64,000 nucleotides of DNA from Planctomycetaceae bacterium (GTDB lineage Bacteria > Planctomycetota > Phycisphaerae > UBA1845 > UTPLA1). A model generated the notes under the pieces. It was not told where the DNA came from. It did not search any database and saw only the letters and a list, made by a program, of their open reading frames with translations. Each line of letters opens with the position of its first letter. Within the stretch, counting starts at the first letter, position 1. The stretch spans positions 1 through 64,000 of the forward strand of contig CP030884.1 in NCBI GenBank assembly GCA_006969385.1. The letters run 5' to 3'. Shown piece after piece: positions 1 to 8,494 of the stretch. The translations under genes and the position numbers were made by a program.

Positions 1-190
1 CTATCATCTGCGGATTCCCCTGGGCTGGGCGACTGTCATCATCGTGAGTTTGTGGATGATCATTTGGTATCGCACGCGACGGTATCCTACGGGACTTTGT
101 CAGGAGTGCAATTACGATCTGGTGCGAAATGACACCGGAGTGTGCCCGGAGTGTGGAAACACATTTCCATCCATTGCATCAATGCCATAA
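1..190 (+). CDS. C-terminal fragment of membrane-anchored zinc-ribbon protein
   Basis: The 5' end lies outside the window. The readable frame starts at base 2 and ends with TAA at 188-190, giving 62 residues. They contain one hydrophobic segment (roughly residues 9-23), a basic stretch, and a four-cysteine ribbon of the form CQEC, then NYDL, then CPECG. The same layout (membrane segment, basic linker, YDL/YNL ribbon near the C terminus) recurs in the next gene and at 32786-33382, so this is a tandem paralogue of its neighbour. Function is unknown; the cysteines are the right spacing to bind one zinc ion (inference). Confidence 0.7.
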   Translation, partial: YHLRIPLGWATVIIVSLWMIIWYRTRRYPTGLCQECNYDLVRNDTGVCPECGNTFPSIASMP

Positions 191-225
191 ACCAAAGGAC
201 CAAAAGAACTTTCTGTTGTGCATAA

Positions 226-891
226 ATGCCAATCAAGAAACAAAAAAAATGCCGCGCCATAATAGCGGTCACGCTTTTCTCTATTCTCTTACTATGGATA
301 AGCTCTGTGACGCTTGTGATGGCGTTCTACTCCAATCGCACGCAAATATTCCTCGGTCGCGGTTTCCTTGAGATTTACGTTTCAATTGATCCTGAACACG
401 ATTTCGTTGCAAAAGACCGCTGGCGCAACAGAGATATCATTCTTGAGATGTCCGGCTATGAAGCGGCCACATGGGCGCAGTCACCCCCCACTACACAATC
501 CTGTGGGATGACTTCCAGAACTATCAATGCTCGGCCTCCACACTTCCAGTTTACGCCACCAACTTGGGAATACGTTCAAACGAATGCGTTTTGGAACTGC
601 CGCAGTTGGGGATTCAAGGGACCTGCCTTGGGTAAAGTGAAACCGCAGCATTACCCCATCAATGCCGCGGGTGAATGGTCATTTACCGGCCCCCGCCCCA
701 TGATCTACCGGTGCGAGATACCGTTGGGTTGGACAAGCGTCATAGCTTTGCACGTCGCAACGCTGTTATGGCGCAAAGCCCGGACAACGCTTCCCGGTCA
801 TTGTTGGAACTGTGGCTATAACCTCACTCGAAACACATCCGGCGTTTGCCCGGAATGTGGTGAAGGGATGGTAGGTCGGGTGATAACCTGA
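226..891 (+). CDS. Membrane-anchored zinc-ribbon protein
   Basis: The 221-residue product has an N-terminal membrane segment or uncleaved signal (about residues 10-33), an exported middle part of no recognised fold, a second hydrophobic stretch (about 164-180) and a C-terminal ribbon with Cys193, Cys196, Cys208 and Cys211 (CWNC and CPEC). It follows the fragment at 1-190 by 35 bases and resembles it from an IPLGW motif to the ribbon, which points to tandem duplication. The ribbon should face the cytoplasm if both hydrophobic segments span the membrane (inference). Its last codons belong to a dispersed palindromic repeat (see 870-1010). Function unknown. Confidence 0.72.
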   Translation: MPIKKQKKCRAIIAVTLFSILLLWISSVTLVMAFYSNRTQIFLGRGFLEIYVSIDPEHDFVAKDRWRNRDIILEMSGYEAATWAQSPPTTQSCGMTSRTINARPPHFQFTPPTWEYVQTNAFWNCRSWGFKGPALGKVKPQHYPINAAGEWSFTGPRPMIYRCEIPLGWTSVIALHVATLLWRKARTTLPGHCWNCGYNLTRNTSGVCPECGEGMVGRVIT

Positions 892-1010
892 CAACGGGCG
901 CAGGGTTGGCGTCGTTTGCTCAATACGTGTTGGCCGTTCCTCAATATGACAAACGGCCCGAACTAATCTGTCGTTGCTGGTGGCAAAGGCAGGTTATCAC
1001 CTGCCCTACC
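870..1010. repeat. Inverted repeat at the 3' end of the ribbon gene
   Basis: The segment 870-889 (containing GGTGATAACCT) is matched in inverted orientation by 991-1010, 18 of 20 positions agreeing. The right arm, with its flank at about 971-1010, has a relative at 41881-41920 (shared GGTGGCARAGGCAGGTT core). The left arm includes the last codons of the upstream gene. It may act as a weak transcript end or be a dispersed element; there is no T-run. Confidence 0.55.
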
Positions 1011-1114
1011 CGACTTGGTGATTCCCGAGCGTCATCCCGATATACAGCCACTTCAACTCAATGAGATGGTCCGCACAGCGAGACCCTACAAATGCGTCAC
1101 GCATCCACCGACGC

Positions 1115-4100
1115 CTACTTTCCCACCGTCGCCTGCTCTCTCCCCGTTACCCACGCCGTCGCCTTCATCACGACCACATACATCAACGGTATCAAAAACA
1201 CGCCGAGAAACGTTGCCAGCAGCATGCCGCCGAAGACGGCGGTGCCGATGGCTTGGCGGCTGTTGGCACCGGCACCGCTGGCGATTACGAGCGGGAACGT
1301 GCCCAAAACGAACGACAGCGCCGTCATCAGGATCGGTCGAAAGCGCAACTGGGCCGCTTCGATGGCGGCGTCGGTGATGCTCTTGCCGCTCTTGCGTAAC
1401 TGCTCGGCGAACTCGACGATCAGAATCGCGTTCTTGCACACCAGCGCGATCAACAGCACGAGGCCGATTTGCGTGTATACGTTGTTATCCATACCGCGCA
1501 GGAAGACGGCCAGCAGCGCACCCAATACACCGATCGGGATCGTCGCCATGATCGTTAATGGTGTGGACCAAGACTCATATTGCGCCGCCAAAAACAAGAA
1601 CGCGAAGGCAAGTGCCAAGCCGAAGACAATCGGCGCGGCCGAACCGGCCTTCTTTTCCTGATAGGTAATACCCGTCCACTCGTAACCGAAGCCGTCGGGC
1701 AGTTGTTGCTCGGCAAGTTGTTCCATCAGCGCGACCGTCTCTCCCGAACTCTTGCCCGGCGGCGACGAACCGTTAATCCCCGCGCTGGGAAATAGGTTAT
1801 AGCGATAGATCACCGACGGTCCGGCGATGTCTTGCACGTCGGCGATGGTGCTGATGGGCAACGTACCGCCCGCCGTGTTGCGCACTTCGAGTTGACGAAT
1901 GTCGTCGATGGATTGGCGGTAGCGATTATCCGCTTGGGCCCGCACCTGATAGGTACGGCCAAATAAGTTAAAGTCATTCACATAGGCCGAACCCAAGTTG
2001 GCCTGCAGCGTTTCAAACACCACGCCCAACGGCACGTTTAAGCGCTGGGCCTTGGTGCGATCGATATCGAGATACAACTGTGGCACTTCAGCGCTGTAGG
2101 CCGTGAAAGGTGCCATTACCTGACCGCTTTGGTTGGCGGCCCCGATCACATCCTGCGTGAAGATCTGCAACAAATCGGCACCGGCGTCGGACCGATCCTG
2201 AATCTGCATATCGAAGCCACCGGCATTGCCCAAGCCCTGAATCGCCGGCGGTCGAAATGGAAACATAAATGCCTCGGGCATGGCGGCGAGTGCATGATTG
2301 ATCTGATCGGTAATCGCATCGATCGATTTCTCCGGCGCGGTGCGCTCGCCCCACGGCTCCAGGATAACGACCAACGAACCGGCATTGGGCATGGCCGAGT
2401 TGGTCAACAAAGACGAACCACCGATGGTGACCACGCCATCCACACCGGGAATCTTTGCGATTGCCTGCTGCGCAGCTTCCAACACTTTCTCGGTGCGCGG
2501 CAGTTTGGCGGCATCGGGTAACTGCACGTTTACGAACATATAAAGCTGATCTTCGAGCGGCAAGAAGCCCGTTGGTACGGTATCAAACATGAACCCCGTC
2601 GCCCCGAGAATCGCAATAAAAATGAGGATTGAGACCAACGATATCCGCACGCCTCGACGCACAAACCAGAGATAGCTCGTTTGTCCCCAGCCCAATAGCG
2701 CATCGAATCCGCGAAAAAAGAAGTTAGCCTTCCCTTCGCGGCGGCGCAGCAAGATGCCGCACAGCGCGGGGCTAAGCGTCAGCGCGTTGACGCTCGACAG
2801 CACTGTTGCGATGGAAAGCGTGAGCCCGAACTGGCGATACAACTGCCCCGTAATGCCGGGTAGCACCGAAGTGGGCAGAAACACCGCCAGCAATACCGCC
2901 GTCGTCGCGATAACCGGCCCGGTGATTTCCTGCATCGATTGGCGTGCCGCATCTTTTGAGGAGATATCCGGATTCTCTTCCAAAATGCGCGCTGTATTCT
3001 CGACGACCACGATGGCATCATCGACGACGATACCGATGGCCAGTACCAATGCGAATAGCGTGAGCATGTTGATGCTGAAACCGAAGGCCAACAGCACGGC
3101 AAACGTCGCAATGATCGAAACGGGAATGGCGATGCCGGGGATCAGTGTCGCACGCCAATCCTGCAAAAACACCAGCACCGTCAGAAACACCAACAGCGCC
3201 GCGACGACCAGCGTCTCGACTACTTCGTCGATCGAGGCAGATACGAAGCGGGTGAAATCGTAAAAGACGGGGCAGACGAGGCCATCGGGAAAATCCTCTC
3301 GCAACTCGTCGAGCTTGGCACGTACGCCATCTGAAACATCCAACGCGTTGGAACCCGGCAACTGAAAGATACCGATCACCGGCGCCGGCAGCCCGTTGAA
3401 TTTTCCAAAGCTGGCATAGCTTTGCGCGCCTAACTCCACCCGTGCCACATCTTTGAGGTAGAGCGTGCGCTGATTCTCACCCACCTTCAAAATGATGTTC
3501 TCAAACTCTTCGACGGTCTTTAAACGTCCCTTGGTTTGAACGGTGTATTGAAACCCATACTCGCTTTCCACCGGCGGGCCGCCGATTTCACCGGCCGCAA
3601 CCTGTACGTTTTGTTCGCGCAAGGCGGCCAATACATCGCCCGCCGTCACGCTGCGCGCTGCCAAGCGATCGGGGTTGAGCCAGATGCGCATCGAATAGTC
3701 TTTAACCCCGAAGATGCTGATATCACCGACCCCCGGCACCCGCGCCAGCTCATCCTTCATGTAGATACTGACGTAATTGCTCAGGAAGAGCTGGTCGTAA
3801 GTGCCATCAGGCGAGTGCGGTGCCAAAACCATCAGCATGCTTTGCGAGCGCTTGCGCGTGGAGATGCCCTGCTGTCGCACCTCGTTCGGCAAGCGCGGCT
3901 CGGCCACCGAGACGCGGTTTTGCACCTTAACCGCCGCCAAGTCTACGTCGGTCCCGATTTCAAAGGTGACCGTCAGCGTGTAGCTGCCATCGTTGGCACT
4001 GATCGACGACATATAGATCATGCCGTCGACGCCGTTGACTTCTTGCTCGATCGGCGCGGCGACCGTGTCCATCACGGTTTGAGCATCGGCACCGGGAAAG

Positions 4101-4246
4101 GCCGCTGTTACCTGCACCGTCGGCGGCGCGATCTCGGGATATTGCTCGACCGGCAACACAAAGATCGCCAACGCACCAGAGAGCACCATCACGATGGCGA
4201 CCACGCTGGCGAAGATCGGGCGGTTGATGAAGAACTGACTAAACAT
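1115..4246 (-). CDS. RND multidrug efflux transporter, HAE1 (AcrB/MexF) family
   Basis: The inner-membrane pump exports hydrophobic compounds using the proton gradient, as a trimer with adaptor and outer-membrane channel. The protein is 1043 residues, normal for the family, and begins MFSQFFINRPIFA. The first periplasmic half has the usual FPGADAQTV and EQEVNGVDGM stretches. The proton-relay residues are present: two adjacent Asp in the TM4 motif GIVVDDAIVVVEN and Lys in the TM10 motif VCKNAILIVEF. An in-frame ATG 38 codons earlier is less likely because the chosen start overlaps the end of the adaptor gene by 8 bases and gives the canonical N terminus. No outer-membrane factor gene is adjacent. 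The substrate cannot be predicted. Confidence 0.93.
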   Translation of the reverse strand: MFSQFFINRPIFASVVAIVMVLSGALAIFVLPVEQYPEIAPPTVQVTAAFPGADAQTVMDTVAAPIEQEVNGVDGMIYMSSISANDGSYTLTVTFEIGTDVDLAAVKVQNRVSVAEPRLPNEVRQQGISTRKRSQSMLMVLAPHSPDGTYDQLFLSNYVSIYMKDELARVPGVGDISIFGVKDYSMRIWLNPDRLAARSVTAGDVLAALREQNVQVAAGEIGGPPVESEYGFQYTVQTKGRLKTVEEFENIILKVGENQRTLYLKDVARVELGAQSYASFGKFNGLPAPVIGIFQLPGSNALDVSDGVRAKLDELREDFPDGLVCPVFYDFTRFVSASIDEVVETLVVAALLVFLTVLVFLQDWRATLIPGIAIPVSIIATFAVLLAFGFSINMLTLFALVLAIGIVVDDAIVVVENTARILEENPDISSKDAARQSMQEITGPVIATTAVLLAVFLPTSVLPGITGQLYRQFGLTLSIATVLSSVNALTLSPALCGILLRRREGKANFFFRGFDALLGWGQTSYLWFVRRGVRISLVSILIFIAILGATGFMFDTVPTGFLPLEDQLYMFVNVQLPDAAKLPRTEKVLEAAQQAIAKIPGVDGVVTIGGSSLLTNSAMPNAGSLVVILEPWGERTAPEKSIDAITDQINHALAAMPEAFMFPFRPPAIQGLGNAGGFDMQIQDRSDAGADLLQIFTQDVIGAANQSGQVMAPFTAYSAEVPQLYLDIDRTKAQRLNVPLGVVFETLQANLGSAYVNDFNLFGRTYQVRAQADNRYRQSIDDIRQLEVRNTAGGTLPISTIADVQDIAGPSVIYRYNLFPSAGINGSSPPGKSSGETVALMEQLAEQQLPDGFGYEWTGITYQEKKAGSAAPIVFGLALAFAFLFLAAQYESWSTPLTIMATIPIGVLGALLAVFLRGMDNNVYTQIGLVLLIALVCKNAILIVEFAEQLRKSGKSITDAAIEAAQLRFRPILMTALSFVLGTFPLVIASGAGANSRQAIGTAVFGGMLLATFLGVFLIPLMYVVVMKATAWVTGREQATVGK

Positions 4247-5456
4247 CGGAACCGTCCTTGGCGTTGACGGCGTTGTCAGTTTCCGTCGCCATCGGCTTGG
4301 GCGCTTGGTAGGGTTCGGGCTCAACCGGCATACCGGGGCGGGCGCGCTGCAGGCCTTCAACGATGTAGCGTTCGCCGCCCTGCAAACCTTCGATCACATG
4401 AATGCGTCCGTCATCCGTGCGCTCACCCAGCTTCACCGATTGACGGCTGACTTCGTTGTTTTCACCGACAAGCAAGACGTACTTGCCATCGAGCCCGGCA
4501 CCGACTGCCTTTTCATAAACGAGGATTGCATCTTCCGTTTCGGTCGCGGGGACGCGGATGCGACAAAAAAGCCCTGGGTATAAACGGGTATCAGGGTTGT
4601 CGTAATGGCCGCGTACCGAAAGCGTGCCGGTATTCGGATCGAGCTGGTTATCGACGTAATCGATACTGCCCTTGTGCGGGTAGCCCTCTTCGTTGATCAA
4701 ACCCAGAAAAGCGGGCGGCGTGGTTTCATCGATGGTGCCGTCCTTACCGCGCTCCAAGTAATCCATCACGATCCGTTCGCTTACATCAAAGTAAGCATGA
4801 ATTGGGTCCATCTGAACGATCGTACAGAGCAGCGTGGCCTCGGTCGCGCCGACCAGATCACCGACATCCACCTGATGATCGTCGACGCGCCCCGTGAGCG
4901 GCGCGCGAATTTCGGTGTAGCTCAAATCGATCTGAGCATCCTTCAAGTCGGCCTCGGCCGTTTTGACCTCCGCCTGACGTTGGCTGAGTTCAGCCCGCGC
5001 GTTGCTCATTTCATCTTCAGAGGCGGCGTTCTTGGCGAAAACGCGCTGCACGCGATCGAAGGTGGTTTGCGCCAACTCCAACCGTGCCCGCGCCTGTTGC
5101 AGCATGCCATCGGCGCGATCGACGGCCGCTTGGTAGCGATCCTGCTCCAGCACAAACAGCAAGTCGCCTTCTTTCACGTTGCTGCTGGGCTCGAATTCGA
5201 TGCGCTCGACGAAGCCGCGCACGCGGGCGCGCACTTCGACCGTGCTCTTGGCTTTGAGCACGCCGTTATATTGGTAGTACTCCGTGAGCGCGCCGCGCTC
5301 GACGGTGGCCACCTTCACCATCGGCGTCGGTGGCGGTGGCGGCGCGGCCTGATCGCGGCAGCCGCTTAGCGCGATGGTCGCCAAGCCTGCAAACATGATG
5401 TACGCGTAACAGCGCCGCGACGATCGCGGACTGGAAGGTTGTATTCGGTTGTGCAT
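4239..5456 (-). CDS. RND efflux periplasmic adaptor (AcrA/MexE family lipoprotein)
   Basis: This membrane-fusion subunit links the pump encoded next to it to an outer-membrane channel. The N terminus is a lipoprotein signal ending in a lipobox (LSGC), followed by a Pro-rich linker (PPPPPTP). Then come the first half of the lipoyl/barrel-sandwich domain (VEVRARVRGFVERIEF), a long alpha-hairpin rich in Ala, Gln and Glu, the second lipoyl half (IRAPLTGRVDD) and the beta-barrel with C-terminal membrane-proximal domain. The start at 5456 is supported by GAGGGA seven bases upstream; an upstream ATG would spoil the lipoprotein signal. It is first in a two-gene operon, overlapping the transporter gene by 8 bases. 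Confidence 0.92.
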   Translation of the reverse strand: MHNRIQPSSPRSSRRCYAYIMFAGLATIALSGCRDQAAPPPPPTPMVKVATVERGALTEYYQYNGVLKAKSTVEVRARVRGFVERIEFEPSSNVKEGDLLFVLEQDRYQAAVDRADGMLQQARARLELAQTTFDRVQRVFAKNAASEDEMSNARAELSQRQAEVKTAEADLKDAQIDLSYTEIRAPLTGRVDDHQVDVGDLVGATEATLLCTIVQMDPIHAYFDVSERIVMDYLERGKDGTIDETTPPAFLGLINEEGYPHKGSIDYVDNQLDPNTGTLSVRGHYDNPDTRLYPGLFCRIRVPATETEDAILVYEKAVGAGLDGKYVLLVGENNEVSRQSVKLGERTDDGRIHVIEGLQGGERYIVEGLQRARPGMPVEPEPYQAPKPMATETDNAVNAKDGSDV

Positions 5457-5696
5457 AAAAAATCCCTCGAAAGAGGCGCTGACGCCCAAGCCCGTTGGCA
5501 ATATTGCAAAGCTTAGCATAGTCGATAATCGAAGCGAAAACCCGCGCATCGAATAATCAGCATCACCAGGATTTTACGGCATGGGATGTCGGAAATAGGT
5601 TAGCGCAGAGATCAATGCCGCCGGAGTAATAGCCAAAGTCTCGTATAGATTGGCCCGCGATAAATCGTCTGCCTTGCCGGCTCTCGTTTTAAACTT

Positions 5697-5828
5697 TCAC
5701 CCGAGATAGCTCGGATACTTCTCGATCAACCAAACGACAAGGTCGCGTTTGAAAGCGACACCCGCGCTGTGGCAGCTGTGGCATCGGCCAACTGGCGGTG
5801 CGTGCTGACAAATCTTACCAGGGCGCAG
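5697..5828 (-). pseudogene. Possible gene remnant with CxxC-like C-terminal tail
   Basis: The open frame between a TAA at 5829-5831 and a TGA at 5697-5699 reads with a compact Cys/His cluster (C-x9-C-x2-C) and an amphipathic Lys/Asp-rich tail ending YPSYLG, which looks like a natural protein end. It has no ATG, GTG or TTG near its beginning. It may be the surviving 3' end of a degraded gene, or a very small protein using CTG at 5828. Family not identified. Confidence 0.3.
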
Positions 5829-5886
5829 TTATTCGTAATGTGTTTTTAGCGACGTAGAGCAGATTCATAGACTTCTACCAGCGCAC

Positions 5887-5914
5887 AAAAAAACCGTGCC
5901 AACCGACACGGTTT
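5887..5914 (-). terminator. Rho-independent terminator of tatA
   Basis: AAACCGTG and CACGGTTT pair as an 8-bp stem around an 8-base loop, followed on the minus strand by a run of seven T. It lies 34 bases after the tatA stop codon. Confidence 0.85.
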
Positions 5915-5947
5915 CTATTGCCACATTCTAAATCGCATGCCGAACGC

Positions 5948-6235
5948 TTAATGCACCGACTCGGCTTCGCGCTGCTTGGGTTCGTTAAAAGACTTACTGT
6001 TCGCGTCGAGGTCGTCCTTATTGGGCAGACTCTTCTTGACCTCATTGCGAACGTCTTCGATTTCGTCGCCCGTATCGCGCAGGCCCTTTTTAAACTCGAC
6101 GAAGCTCTTGCCGAGCGAACGACCGACCTCGGGCAGGCGGCGGCCGAAAATCAACAGGGCCACCACGCCGATCACCAGCATTTCCGGAAAGCCGATATTT
6201 TGGAAAAAAGCCAGTTGCATAAGTTGCGTGTCCAT
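5948..6235 (-). CDS. tatA: Sec-independent translocase subunit TatA/TatE
   Basis: This is the pore-forming subunit of the twin-arginine pathway, which exports folded proteins across the inner membrane. The 95-residue product begins MDTQLMQLAFF and has a single N-terminal membrane helix (MLVIGVVALLIFG), the conserved FG hinge, and the amphipathic helix RRLPEVGRSLGKSFVEFKKG, then a charged acidic/basic tail. The start is supported by GGAGG six bases upstream. The length fits TatA better than TatB. It is monocistronic with its own terminator; no tatC is nearby. Confidence 0.92.
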   Translation of the reverse strand: MDTQLMQLAFFQNIGFPEMLVIGVVALLIFGRRLPEVGRSLGKSFVEFKKGLRDTGDEIEDVRNEVKKSLPNKDDLDANSKSFNEPKQREAESVH

Positions 6236-6571
6236 CACGGACCTCCGGGGAATCTGAAAATGGCAGAGCCTGCTAAATCCTAAGTTACGCAAGCCGGATA
6301 ATCCACTGCCAAACGTCGCGGCGACCGTTCTAATGCCGCTCGCATGCGGATTTCCCGTGTTTCATCGGCATTTTTTGACGGCTAGTGGCGTTGGACGGGC
6401 TCCAATGCGTTAAATCAAGCTGATACCGCGACTCATGGTTTTTCTCGGGCTTACGCCACTACCGTCGCACATCCGCCGCCACGGCAAAAATCGCCGATAA
6501 CTAAGATACAGCCGCGCGCCTGTCGGTTTGCGTGCGCGCCGAATTTTTGACTCGCAGGAAACGACTCACCC
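6236..6571. other. Intergenic region upstream of tatA and asnB
   Basis: This 336-base divergent spacer must hold the promoters of tatA (leftward) and of the polysaccharide genes (rightward). No sigma-70 or sigma-54 signature could be called with confidence. Confidence 0.4.
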
Positions 6572-8494
6572 ATGTGCGGCATCGCCGGCATTGCCGGACA
6601 ACACGCCCTCGCCTTTGACGGTCGCGCTCGGCTCGCGCGGATGATGGCATTTCTGCGCCATCGCGGACCGGACGACGAAGGCGGTTGGGCGTCGGCGCAT
6701 GTCGCCCTCGGCCATCGGCGGCTTAGCATCATCGACCTGCACAGGGGTCGCCAGCCAATTGCCAACGAGGACGGTCGCATTCAAACGATCGTCAATGGCG
6801 AGATTTATAACTTCCGCGACCTGCGCAATGCGCTCATTCAAAAAGGCCACAGCTTTCGCAGTGGCAGCGACGCCGAAGTCGTCGTTCATCTATACGAAGA
6901 ACACGGTGAAGCGTTTCTCGAACACCTCAATGGTATGTTCGCGATCGCGCTATGGGACGAACGGCAACGCCAGCTAATCCTGGCACGTGACCGACTGGGC
7001 CTTAAACCGCTTTACTATTCCTCTTTGAATGGCGGCATCGTATTCGGTTCGGAATTGAAAGCCGTCGTCGCCGGGCTGGCTGGACACCACGAGCCCGACA
7101 TCGACCTGACTGCATTACACGACTACCTCACGTTCGGATTCATCCCCGCGCCGTATACGATCTTCAAAAACATCCGCAAGTTAGCGCCCGGCGAAATGTT
7201 AACGTGGCAAAAACAACGCATCACCACGCGCCGTTGGTGGGACTTACACTTTCACGAGTATCACGCAGACGACGAAGCAACGATTAGTTCGCAACTGTGG
7301 CACGAAGTCAAAACAGCCACGCGCGCCCGCACAATGGCCGACGTACCGTTGGGCGCGTTCCTGAGCGGCGGCGTCGATTCGGCCTCCGTCGTCGCGTGCA
7401 TGGTGGATAGCCACAACGGCAGCCAACCCATCAAAACCATCACCTGCGGCTTCGATCGACGCGACCACGACGAAACATCCGCAGCCCAGCAAACGGCTGC
7501 CTTGCTCGGCACCAATCATCAACAACGGCGGGCGCAGCTCGATATGCTGCCGCTGGTCGATCGACTCGCGTGGCACTTTGACGAGCCATTCGCCGATGCC
7601 TCCGCCCTGCCGCTCTATCTGATTTGCGAAACGGCCCGACGCGACATCACGGTAGCGCTGTCGGGCGACGGCGGCGATGAAGTACTCGCCGGTTATCGTC
7701 GTTATGCGTTCGACGCGTTCGAAAACAAGCTGCGCGACGCCATCCCGAATCGCTGGCATCGTCGCGTCGGAGCGCTCGGGCGCAATTGGCCGCGCCATCC
7801 GATGCTGCCGCGCTTCCTTCGCGCCGGGGCCACGCTTAGTAACATCGCGCTCGACGCCGCCACCGCCCACGGTCGCTCGGTCGCCACGCTCATGCCCGAG
7901 GCAGCGCGCGGGTTGTTAACGAACGACGCACAATTGGCGCTGCACGATTACGACCCGCTTCAACGCGTGCGCGATTTATATGCTGCGTGTGATGCGCCCG
8001 ACGCCGTGCGGAAGTGCCAATACGTGGATATTCGGCTCGGCCTCGGCGACGGTATTCTCACCAAAGTCGATCGCGCCAGCATGGCCCACGGTCTCGAAGT
8101 GCGCGCGCCATTGCTCGACTATCGCCTCGTCGAATACGCATGGGGCATCAAGCCGGCACACCTGCGCGAACGCGGTCATGGTAAGGCACCGTTGCGGCGT
8201 GCCGTGGCATCGCGCTTGAATCCGGAGATCGCTTGGCGCAACAAGTCGGGCTTTGACGTACCGCTGGACGCCTGGTTTCGCAAGCAGCCCGGTTGGGCGC
8301 GCAACCGGTTGTTCGATTCAAACTCCACGCTTTCCGCAATCATTCAACCGCAGCAAGTCGAAGAGATGTGGAACCGGCATCAGACCGGTCAACGAAACAT
8401 CGGCCACGTGCTCTGGCGCTTGCTGATGCTGCACAGCTGGGCCGAACGTTTCCTAAGTACCGAAATAAAAGGCGTAAGTTCGCCCGCCGCATGA
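6572..8494 (+). CDS. asnB: Asparagine synthase (glutamine-hydrolysing), polysaccharide-locus type
   Basis: The enzyme family transfers ammonia from glutamine to an ATP-activated carboxyl group. The 640-residue protein has the N-terminal class II glutaminase domain with catalytic Cys2 (MCGIAGI), the RHRGPDDEG and VNGEIYN motifs, and then the synthetase domain with the ATP PP-loop SGGVDS at 265-270 and a GDGGDE motif. The C-terminal half has the LEVRAPLLDYRLVEYA signature. Its stop overlaps the start of the next gene (ATGA). Known relatives sit in exopolysaccharide loci of exosortase/PEP-CTERM bacteria, where they probably amidate a sugar acid rather than make free asparagine. That role is inferred here from the neighbours. 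Confidence 0.9.
   Translation: MCGIAGIAGQHALAFDGRARLARMMAFLRHRGPDDEGGWASAHVALGHRRLSIIDLHRGRQPIANEDGRIQTIVNGEIYNFRDLRNALIQKGHSFRSGSDAEVVVHLYEEHGEAFLEHLNGMFAIALWDERQRQLILARDRLGLKPLYYSSLNGGIVFGSELKAVVAGLAGHHEPDIDLTALHDYLTFGFIPAPYTIFKNIRKLAPGEMLTWQKQRITTRRWWDLHFHEYHADDEATISSQLWHEVKTATRARTMADVPLGAFLSGGVDSASVVACMVDSHNGSQPIKTITCGFDRRDHDETSAAQQTAALLGTNHQQRRAQLDMLPLVDRLAWHFDEPFADASALPLYLICETARRDITVALSGDGGDEVLAGYRRYAFDAFENKLRDAIPNRWHRRVGALGRNWPRHPMLPRFLRAGATLSNIALDAATAHGRSVATLMPEAARGLLTNDAQLALHDYDPLQRVRDLYAACDAPDAVRKCQYVDIRLGLGDGILTKVDRASMAHGLEVRAPLLDYRLVEYAWGIKPAHLRERGHGKAPLRRAVASRLNPEIAWRNKSGFDVPLDAWFRKQPGWARNRLFDSNSTLSAIIQPQQVEEMWNRHQTGQRNIGHVLWRLLMLHSWAERFLSTEIKGVSSPAA

Larger units (their letters stand above)
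5457..5947. other. Gene-poor interval with a protein-like remnant
   Basis: This 491-base interval lies between two minus-strand genes. It holds a terminator at 5887-5914 and, on the minus strand, a 43-codon open frame (5697-5828) that reads like the tail of a protein: Cys/His-rich CHSCHSAG followed by FKRDLVVWLIEKYPSYLG and a stop. No start codon of normal type precedes it. Nothing else was recognised. Confidence 0.5.

Noticed and set aside
3536..4267. Plus-strand open frame of 243 codons inside the RND gene
   Set aside because: Antisense to conserved RND sequence; no start signal and no domain.
4247..4360. Upstream start of the RND gene
   Set aside because: It would add 38 residues that look like shadow of the adaptor gene; the family begins at MFSQFFINRP.
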